A stretch of 6,429 nucleotides of DNA from Bacteroidetes bacterium CG23_combo_of_CG06-09_8_20_14_all_32_9 (GTDB lineage Bacteria > Bacteroidota > Bacteroidia > Bacteroidales > GWA2-32-17). Every line of letters starts with the position of its first letter. The first letter of the stretch is position 1. The DNA lies in contig PCSS01000252.1 of assembly GCA_002771395.1 (NCBI GenBank), positions 1-6,429 on the forward strand, written 5' to 3'. The notes under the pieces are model-generated. The model worked only from the letters and a program-made list of their open reading frames with translations. It did not search any database and was not told where the DNA came from. The position numbers and the translations under genes were made by a program. Positions 1 through 4,447 of this stretch are shown here, in pieces.

Positions 1-98
1 CCCTGATTTATAAACTCACGTGCTAACCGGTCATTGTTTGCAGCAATGCCGCCACGAAAGGGGTAAGCCGGACCAACAATTACGATTTTTTGTATCAT
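1..98 (-). CDS. GT4-type glycosyltransferase, N-terminal fragment
   Basis: Only the first 32 codons lie in the window; the gene continues past the left edge. The translation starts MIQKIVIVGPAYPFRGGIAA and continues NNDRLAREF. A short beta-strand (KIVIVGP) followed by a proline/glycine turn (PFRGGIA) and a helix with NDRLAREF is the typical opening of GT-B-fold, family 4 glycosyltransferases, in which the GGIA loop faces the active-site cleft. Such enzymes move a sugar from a nucleotide-sugar to a growing surface glycan on the cytoplasmic side of the membrane; donor and acceptor cannot be told from this fragment. The ATG at 98 follows a TACCTTTG box by a few bases, so the mRNA may have almost no leader. 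It shares the strand of clpX but is separated from it by about 600 bp, so it is probably a separate transcription unit. The family assignment rests on the N-terminus alone. Confidence 0.72.
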   Translation of the reverse strand, partial: MIQKIVIVGPAYPFRGGIAANNDRLAREFINQ

Positions 99-108
99 CT
101 CTAAAAAA

Positions 109-116
109 CAAAGGTA
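109..116 (-). promoter_or_regulatory. Possible Bacteroidota -7 box for the glycosyltransferase gene
   Basis: The minus strand reads TACCTTTG, an exact match to the Bacteroidota -7 consensus TAnnTTTG, 10 bases upstream of the ATG at 98. No TTTG or TTG is found at the usual -33 distance, so only half of the promoter is recognisable. If it is used, the transcript would start within a few bases of the start codon. Confidence 0.35.
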
Positions 117-152
117 AAATTTAATTATGATGATTTATACTGTGAGCGGAAT

Positions 153-365
153 AAATTTCAGAACTCGTGATCTAATCAATTTTTCGGTAATGCAATCGCA
201 AACTACTTTTTGATAAATTGTTTCGAATTGTTATATGGTTAAATTGTTATATTATTATTGTACAAATGTTTAGCGATGTAACTATTTGGCAATCATATAA
301 AAGTATTTATAAATATTTATGAATCAATTTTGACAATTCGTCTCAAATCATGAGTTCTGAAATTT
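153..365. repeat. Segment bounded by 19-bp near-perfect inverted repeats
   Basis: The left arm 153-171 (AAATTTCAGAACTCGTGAT) and the right arm 347-365 (ATCATGAGTTCTGAAATTT) are reverse complements with one mismatch in 19, which would be a G-U pair in RNA. A second, inner pair lies between them: CGAATTGT at 224-231 and ACAATTCG at 333-340. The interior is A+T-rich and non-coding and has three AATTGTT copies (216-222, 226-232, 242-248). This resembles a miniature inverted-repeat element or a large imperfect palindrome. No target-site duplication is visible at the outer ends, and no transposase is present. Confidence 0.55.
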
Positions 366-456
366 GTACATTTTGTCCAAAAGATTAATTATTCGTTTTG
401 GTTTTCAGTTTCTTGTAATAGTTGATAGGTCAGTGTCAGTGATGTACGAACCATTG

Positions 457-516
457 AACTAAAACCAGCAACTAAAAAACTATAACCAAAAACCAACAAA
501 CTATTAACTATAAAAT
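457..516. repeat. A/C-rich low-complexity tract of ACTA/ACC units
   Basis: Sixty bases contain a single G (at 468) and are built from degenerate units such as AACTAAAACC, AACTATAACC and AACCAACAAACTA. The strong strand asymmetry and loose repetition suggest slippage-derived spacer sequence rather than a coding or structured RNA element. Confidence 0.5.
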
Positions 517-641
517 GTAGGGTTTAAGCCTGTTTTTAGTATTTATAACAAGCAATTTTTAGAACCTCTTTTAAATGATTATTATACTTTGAAAGGGATT
601 GAATTAGATTGATGCAGACTTTTTTTTGTCAATTTTTTTTC

Positions 642-694
642 CAATCTCATATTTCAAATTCAATCTCATCTTGACAATCTTTTTTCAATCTTTT
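642..694. repeat. Cluster of CAATCT repeats next to the clpX stop
   Basis: CAATCTCAT occurs at 642-650 and 661-669, and CAATCTTTT at 675-683 and 686-694, giving four CAATCT copies in 53 bases that end right at the clpX stop codon. The inverse motif GATTGAATT at 597-605 can pair with AATTCAATC at 657-665, so the clpX 3' untranslated RNA could fold weakly here. There is no good U-run in the minus direction, so I do not call it a terminator. Confidence 0.45.
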
Positions 695-1912
695 CTATAC
701 TGCTGCCTGCAAACGTATTAAAGTTGTTTTATTAATTTTATGCTGACAGTATTCGAGGGAGATATTCAATGTTTTTGATTTTGATGTAGGGGCATCAAAC
801 ATGGCATCCAACATAATATTTTCGCATATTGAACGAAGTCCGCGGGCACCAAGTTTAAACTCAATAGCTTTATCAACAACAAATTCGAGTGAATTTTCAT
901 CAAAAGTTAAATCAATTCCGTCCATTTTAAATAACTTTATATATTGTTTAGTAATGGCGTTTTTAGGTTCGGTAAGGATTTGTCTTAATGCAGAGCGGTC
1001 AAGCGGCTGCAAATATGTTAGCAGGGGTAAACGTCCGATAATTTCGGGTATTAAACCGTAGGCTCTTAAATCTTGAGGAGCAATATATTGCATTAAATTA
1101 TCGCGGTCTATTTGTTCTTTATTGTGGCTTGAACGGTAACCAACTACCAAGGTATTTAAGCGATGGCTTATTTTTTTCTGAATTCCCTCAAAAGCTCCAC
1201 CGCAAATAAACAGGATATTTTTTGTGTCAACTTCAATAAAATGTTGTTCAGGGTGTTTACGTCCTCCCTGAGGCGGAACGTTAACTACCGAACCTTCGAG
1301 GAGTTTTAAAAGTGCCTGTTGAACACCCTCGCCGGAAACATCGCGTGTAATTGAAGGGTTATCGCCTTTACGTGCAATTTTATCAATTTCATCTATAAAC
1401 ACAATGCCCATTTCGGCACGTTTTACATCGTAATTGGCGACTTGCAGAAGTCTCGATAAAAGACTTTCAACATCTTCGCCCACATAACCCGCTTCGGTTA
1501 AAACTGTTGCATCAACAATGGTAAACGGAACATCTAACATTTTGGCAATGGTGCGTGCCAAAAGAGTTTTTCCGGTTCCGGTTTCGCCAACAAGTATGAT
1601 GTTTGATTTTTCGATTTCTACATCATTTTTGGTGTCTTTCTGAAAAATCCGTTTATAATGATTGTAAACAGCTACAGAAAGCGAGCGTTTAGCATTTTCC
1701 TGACCAATAACGTATTGATTAAGAAATTCAAAAATCTGAACAGGTTTAAGCAGTTTATGTTTTTGTAATGTTTTTTTTGGAGCATGGTATATTTCTTCCT
1801 TAATAATTTGTTGAGCCTGTTCAACACATGAATCGCATATATATCCGGACAATCCCTGAATCAATATTCCGGTTTCTTTACGACTTCTACCACAAAAAGT
1901 GCATTTATCCAT
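695..1912 (-). CDS. clpX: ATP-dependent Clp protease ATP-binding subunit ClpX
   Basis: This AAA+ unfoldase forms a hexamer in the cytoplasm, recognises degrons such as ssrA tags, unfolds the substrate and threads it into ClpP. All hallmarks are visible in its 405 residues: an N-terminal zinc-binding domain with C4, C7, C26 and C29; Walker A GETGTGKT at 109-116; the pore-1 loop GYVG at 142-145; Walker B IVFIDEID at 170-177; the pore-2 RKH at 218-220; the arginine finger R294 in IGRLP; and sensor 2 GARGLR at 355-360. The ClpP-docking tripeptide, IGF in Escherichia coli, aligns with VGY at 257-259, a conservative change that probably still docks. The length is slightly below the 424 of E. coli, as expected for the family. 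It lies 69 bases after clpP on the same strand, so it is probably cotranscribed, with a strong palindrome in the gap. The ATG at 1912 places the zinc cysteines at the expected distance from the N-terminus. Confidence 0.97.
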   Translation of the reverse strand: MDKCTFCGRSRKETGILIQGLSGYICDSCVEQAQQIIKEEIYHAPKKTLQKHKLLKPVQIFEFLNQYVIGQENAKRSLSVAVYNHYKRIFQKDTKNDVEIEKSNIILVGETGTGKTLLARTIAKMLDVPFTIVDATVLTEAGYVGEDVESLLSRLLQVANYDVKRAEMGIVFIDEIDKIARKGDNPSITRDVSGEGVQQALLKLLEGSVVNVPPQGGRKHPEQHFIEVDTKNILFICGGAFEGIQKKISHRLNTLVVGYRSSHNKEQIDRDNLMQYIAPQDLRAYGLIPEIIGRLPLLTYLQPLDRSALRQILTEPKNAITKQYIKLFKMDGIDLTFDENSLEFVVDKAIEFKLGARGLRSICENIMLDAMFDAPTSKSKTLNISLEYCQHKINKTTLIRLQAAV

Positions 1913-1951
1913 TATTGAAATTTTTAACTTACAAATTAAATCAGTAATCCT

Positions 1952-1982
1952 AACTTCAAAAGTTTTGAAAACTTTTGAAGTT
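1952..1982 (-). promoter_or_regulatory. Perfect 31-nt palindrome (hairpin) between clpP and clpX
   Basis: Arms AACTTCAAAAGTTTT (1952-1966) and AAAACTTTTGAAGTT (1968-1982) are exact reverse complements around the single central base 1967. One arm begins at the last base of the clpP stop codon. In the clpP-clpX mRNA this would form a stem of about 13 bp with a tiny loop, directly after clpP. On this strand it is followed by AGGATTAC, not by a U-run, so it fits a processing, stabilising or partial-attenuation element better than a full terminator. On the opposite strand it is followed by a T-rich run and would look like a terminator for antisense transcription. Confidence 0.7.
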
Positions 1983-2665
1983 TATTTTTTTCTTTTTTCA
2001 CGCACCAAAACCTCATCAATTAAGCCATATTCTTTGGCTTCGGCTGATGTCATCCAGAAATCGCGGTCACCGTCTTTCTCAATTTTTTCAAATGGTTTAC
2101 CTGTGTGGAAAGCAAGAATTTCGTACAATTCTTTTCGCAATTTTAAAATTTCATGAGTTGTTATTTCTATATCACTAGCCGGACCCTCGACTCCACCCAT
2201 TGGTTGATGTATCATTAATCGGCTGTGAGTTAAAGCACTGCGTTTACCTTTGGCTCCGGCAGTAAGCAAAACAGCTCCCATTGATGCTGCCATACCTGTA
2301 CATATAGTGGCTATATCTGAACCAATGTATTGCATTGTGTCGTATATGCCAAGTCCTGCATAAACCGAACCACCCGGTGTGTTAAAATAAATTTGTATGT
2401 CTTTATTTGGGTTGCTGCTATCAAGAAATAACAATTGTGCCTGAATAATGTTTGCAACATCATCATCAATAGCAGTTCCAAGGAAAATAATTCTGTCCAT
2501 CATTAAGCGTGAAAAAACATCCATTGTAGCAACATTTAACTGGCGCTCCTCAATAATGGTAGGCGAAATAAAACTACTGCTTACCGACTTATATTTATCT
2601 AAAACAGAACTGCTTATGCCTTTGTGTTTTATGGCATATTTTCTAAATTCATTTTGGTCTTTCAT
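1982..2665 (-). CDS. clpP: ATP-dependent Clp protease proteolytic subunit ClpP
   Basis: This cytoplasmic serine peptidase of family S14 forms a barrel of two heptamers and cuts unfolded chains fed in by ClpX. The catalytic triad is intact: S128 in [10 protein letters not shown]153 in MIHQP, and D202 in GDRDFWM, which aligns with D185 of the E. coli precursor. The segment [11 protein letters not shown] at 94-104 is the conserved glycine-rich strand that lines the active-site cleft and forms the oxyanion-hole region. At 227 residues it is longer than E. coli ClpP (207). The extra length is mainly at the N-terminus, where about 35 residues precede the axial-loop region; this may be a propeptide that is removed on assembly. 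The C-terminus ends in a basic REKRKK tail. The gene lies 19 bases after tig and 69 bases before clpX, the classical tig-clpP-clpX order. No clear Shine-Dalgarno sequence is seen before the ATG at 2665. Confidence 0.97.
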   Translation of the reverse strand: MKDQNEFRKYAIKHKGISSSVLDKYKSVSSSFISPTIIEERQLNVATMDVFSRLMMDRIIFLGTAIDDDVANIIQAQLLFLDSSNPNKDIQIYFNTPGGSVYAGLGIYDTMQYIGSDIATICTGMAASMGAVLLTAGAKGKRSALTHSRLMIHQPMGGVEGPASDIEITTHEILKLRKELYEILAFHTGKPFEKIEKDGDRDFWMTSAEAKEYGLIDEVLVREKRKK

Positions 2666-2684
2666 GGCTACGATTTTTAATTTG

Positions 2685-4028
2685 TTATTTCAATTTTTGG
2701 AACTCATCAATACTAACTTCTTTAATTTCCAAATTTATTAAATTTTTTACAAAATCTAAAACTTTATCTTCAATTATTATTTTTTCAATACGTTCTTTTT
2801 CGTTTTTAAGAATCGAGTTGGTCATATCTTCAAGTAATTTTTCAGATACCGAAATTGCTCCATATTGCCTGTATTGCTCTAAAGCAAATTTTACAGCCAT
2901 TTCTTTAATCTCATTATCGGTAACTTTAAATTGATTTTCATTTATATACTTTTCTTTAATAAGTTGCCATTTCATATCTTGTTGATATGCAGCGTATTCT
3001 TTATTAAAAATTTCGTCGGTTAATTCTTTTTTGCTGTTTTTTTTAATCCATTTTTTAAGAAACGTATTTGGAAGTTCAAATGTAGCTTTTTCCATCAATC
3101 TATTACGAATATCAGTTTTAAGTTTAAATTCACTTTTAACTTTGTTATTCGCGAAGATTTCGCTTTTAATTTTTTCTAAAAATTGTTCTTCTGAAGTTAC
3201 TTCGTCTTTTCCGTATATTTTATCCCAAAATTCCTGATTTATTTCAGATTCTTTATATTTGGTAATTGCAGAAACAATATAAATAAAATTTGTGGAAGTT
3301 AAATTAAGGTTTTGTTTCTTTATATTCAGCAATTCTGCAATTTTATCATCATTGTGAAAAACTTTTTTAATATCAAATTTAACAGTATCACCTACTTTGA
3401 TACCAATTAATTGCGATTTAAATTCCTCATCTTCAACAATTGAAACATATAATTTTACATTTTCTTTAGATAATCCGTTTTCTGTTTCGCGTCCGTCATC
3501 ATTAATTTGTGCAATTCGTCCTTCCAAAATTGATTTTTCATCGCTCTGCTCAGCAGTAATATAAGAACCATAATAATGTAAATAATAAGCCTTATAATTT
3601 TCTATAGATTCATTATCAATAGAAATATTATAAAAAGGAATTTTTTCATTTTTATCAAAAACAATATTTATTTCAGGTGAAATTCCAATTTCAAAGGCAA
3701 ATTCAAATGTCGGGTCATCATTAAGATCAATTTTTTCAAGATTATTTTCCAAAATTAATGGTTCATAAAGAATATTTATTTTATTGTCTTTTATATAACT
3801 CAATAACGATTCTGATAAAATTTTATTAACTTCTTCAATCAGAACATTTTTCCCGTACATTTTTTTTACAAGCCCCGTAGGAACCATTCCTTGACGAAAT
3901 CCTTTTAAGTTTACTTTTCGTTTAATTTCACGAACTGACTTTTCAACTTTTTCGGAGTAATCGGCTTTTTCAATTTTTACGTTTAAAACGGAATTTAACA
4001 CGCCAATATCGGTTTTTGAAATATTCAT
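2685..4028 (-). CDS. tig: Trigger factor (ribosome-bound chaperone)
   Basis: Trigger factor docks on ribosomal protein L23 at the exit tunnel and shields nascent chains. Residues 1 to about 120 form the ribosome-binding domain and carry the signature GFRQGMVP at 43-50, in the same position as GFRKGKVP in E. coli. Residues of about 150-255 correspond to the FKBP-like peptidyl-prolyl isomerase domain, but they match poorly by eye, as expected from Bacteroidota trigger factors, so isomerase activity is uncertain. Residues of about 260-447 are the helical, charged C-terminal chaperone domain and include [12 protein letters not shown] at 318-329, which matches the conserved ELP motif of that domain. 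The length of 447 is close to the 432 of E. coli. It is the first protein gene after tRNA-Leu and is followed after 19 bases by clpP. The coding sequence is very A+T-rich and full of Lys, Ile, Asn and Glu, more so than its clp neighbours. Confidence 0.93.
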   Translation of the reverse strand: MNISKTDIGVLNSVLNVKIEKADYSEKVEKSVREIKRKVNLKGFRQGMVPTGLVKKMYGKNVLIEEVNKILSESLLSYIKDNKINILYEPLILENNLEKIDLNDDPTFEFAFEIGISPEINIVFDKNEKIPFYNISIDNESIENYKAYYLHYYGSYITAEQSDEKSILEGRIAQINDDGRETENGLSKENVKLYVSIVEDEEFKSQLIGIKVGDTVKFDIKKVFHNDDKIAELLNIKKQNLNLTSTNFIYIVSAITKYKESEINQEFWDKIYGKDEVTSEEQFLEKIKSEIFANNKVKSEFKLKTDIRNRLMEKATFELPNTFLKKWIKKNSKKELTDEIFNKEYAAYQQDMKWQLIKEKYINENQFKVTDNEIKEMAVKFALEQYRQYGAISVSEKLLEDMTNSILKNEKERIEKIIIEDKVLDFVKNLINLEIKEVSIDEFQKLK

Positions 4029-4034
4029 TTTTCT

Positions 4035-4079
4035 TAATTATAAATTTTTAACGGTCATAATTACAAAATTTTTAGCGGT
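4035..4079 (-). repeat. Tandem near-repeat in the tRNA-tig spacer
   Basis: TAATTATAAATTTTTAACGGT (4035-4055, 21 bases) and a 22-base copy at 4058-4079, which begins TAATTACAAAATTTTTAGC, are two nearly identical direct copies with a period of about 23 bases. They fill most of the spacer between tRNA-Leu and tig. They could be a duplicated binding site or simple slippage. The spacer holds no convincing terminator. Confidence 0.5.
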
Positions 4080-4091
4080 TTATTTTTTTTG

Positions 4092-4173
4092 TGCGGATGA
4101 AGGGACTCGAACCCCCACGCCTTGCGGCACCAGATCCTAAGTCTGGAGCGTCTGCCAATTCCGCCACACCCGC
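4092..4173 (-). tRNA. tRNA-Leu (anticodon UAG)
   Basis: On the minus strand the acceptor arm GCGGGTG (5', from 4173) pairs with CATCCGC (4093-4099), with one G-T wobble, and the discriminator is A at 4092. The anticodon stem CCAGA/TCTGG encloses the loop CTTAGGA, giving anticodon TAG (4139-4137), which reads CUN leucine codons. A long variable arm (GTGCCGCAAGGCGT) marks it as a class II tRNA. The T arm contains GGTTCGAGTCC with the usual T-loop. CCA is not encoded, so it must be added after transcription. The 82-base length fits tRNA-Leu. The tig start codon lies only 63 bases downstream on the same strand. Confidence 0.96.
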
Positions 4174-4185
4174 TAAAAACGATTG

Positions 4186-4209
4186 CAAAATTAAAAAAAA
4201 ATATGTCAA
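4186..4209 (-). promoter_or_regulatory. Candidate promoter for tRNA-Leu and the tig-clpP-clpX genes
   Basis: On the minus strand TAATTTTG (4186-4193) matches the TAnnTTTG consensus and ends 13 bases before the tRNA 5' end, a sensible leader for a tRNA. TTGACA lies upstream at 4204-4209, but the gap of about 13 bases between TTG and the -7 box is shorter than the usual 17-23. The -7 box is therefore well supported and the upstream element is doubtful. Confidence 0.5.
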
Positions 4210-4210
4210 T

Positions 4211-4241
4211 TTTGTATAATAAAAAAATTAATCTAATTTTG
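4211..4241 (+). promoter_or_regulatory. Bacteroidota-type promoter TTTG-N19-TAATTTTG
   Basis: TTTG at 4211-4214 is followed, after exactly 19 bases, by TAATTTTG at 4234-4241. Both boxes and the spacing fit the primary-sigma promoter consensus of Bacteroidota. Transcription would start near 4246-4248 and run to the right. The first protein start in that direction is at 4448, leaving an untranslated leader of about 200 bases. It sits back to back with the tRNA promoter. Confidence 0.68.
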
Positions 4242-4246
4242 CAAAC

Positions 4247-4415
4247 TAAATAGTGCTTGTTTATAAACTGTATATTTTGAAAATCAGCATTTGCCCCAAG
4301 TCCTAAAAGCAGGCTGATTTTCAATTACTTCCCTTTAGGAATAAGGGCAAAAAGTAATTGAAAATCATTTATATTAATTTTACAGACAAACACTAAAAAA
4401 AAGTTGTGTTTTTTT
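4247..4415 (+). ncRNA. Structured leader or small RNA with competing hairpins
   Basis: This non-coding stretch starts at the predicted start site of the TTTG-N19-TAATTTTG promoter and ends at a T-run. It contains (a) TTGAAAATCAGC (4277-4288) perfectly complementary to GCTGATTTTCAA (4313-4324); (b) TGATTTTCAATTACTT (4315-4330) perfectly complementary to AAGTAATTGAAAATCA (4352-4367), capped by CCCTT/AAGGG (4331-4335, 4343-4347) with loop TAGGAAT; and (c) end pairing of 4251-4260 with 4386-4395 at nine of ten positions. Hairpins (a) and (b) share 4315-4324 and exclude each other. That is the layout of a switching leader; pairing of the two ends also fits a stand-alone RNA, for example a 6S-like one. 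I do not recognise a known family. Start and end are inferred, not mapped. Confidence 0.5.
4386..4415 (+). terminator. Weak terminator-like hairpin with T-run
   Basis: AAACAC (4388-4393) can pair with GTGTTT (4406-4411) across an A-rich loop, followed directly by more T up to 4415. The stem is only six pairs and A+T-rich, so it would terminate weakly or conditionally. Its left arm overlaps the segment that can pair with the transcript's 5' end, which would block the hairpin. The next start codon lies 32 bases further on. Confidence 0.35.
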
Positions 4416-4447
4416 GAATAAATTTTAATTTAAAACAATCATTTACT

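Larger units (their letters stand above)
99..694. other. Gene-free spacer between clpX and the glycosyltransferase gene
   Basis: No credible coding region is seen in about 600 bp on either strand; the reading frames are short and of low complexity. The stretch is very A+T-rich and contains a segment flanked by inverted repeats (153-365), a small CCAAAA/TTTTGG stem (377-401), an A/C-rich tract almost lacking G (457-516), and CAATCT repeats beside the clpX stop (642-694). No strong terminator hairpin with a U-run is visible downstream of clpX, so where that transcript ends is unclear. Confidence 0.6.

Noticed and set aside
377..401. CCAAAA/TTTTGG stem as a terminator
   Set aside because: The stem is six pairs with a 13-base loop and lacks a proper T-run; no gene ends next to it on the plus strand.
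389..454. Minus-strand 21-codon frame starting MVRTSLTLTYQLLQ
   Set aside because: It is too short, has no recognisable family or ribosome-binding context, and lies in low-complexity spacer.
615..640. GAC-T8-GTC followed by T8 as a terminator
   Set aside because: The possible stem is only three to four pairs and the T-runs point away from clpX transcription.
801..1061. Plus-strand frame opposite clpX
   Set aside because: It is a shadow of the clpX coding sequence with no family features.
1899..2178. Two overlapping plus-strand frames opposite clpP and the clpP-clpX gap
   Set aside because: They are shadows of the clpP sequence; they also cross the palindrome and have low-complexity composition.
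4061..4324. Minus-strand 87-codon open frame
   Set aside because: It runs straight through tRNA-Leu and the structured leader; the apparent protein is a translation of the tRNA.
4352..4380. Hairpin 4315-4367 as a classical intrinsic terminator
   Set aside because: The stem is long and strong, but the sequence after it (TTTATATTAATTTTACAG) is not a continuous T-run.
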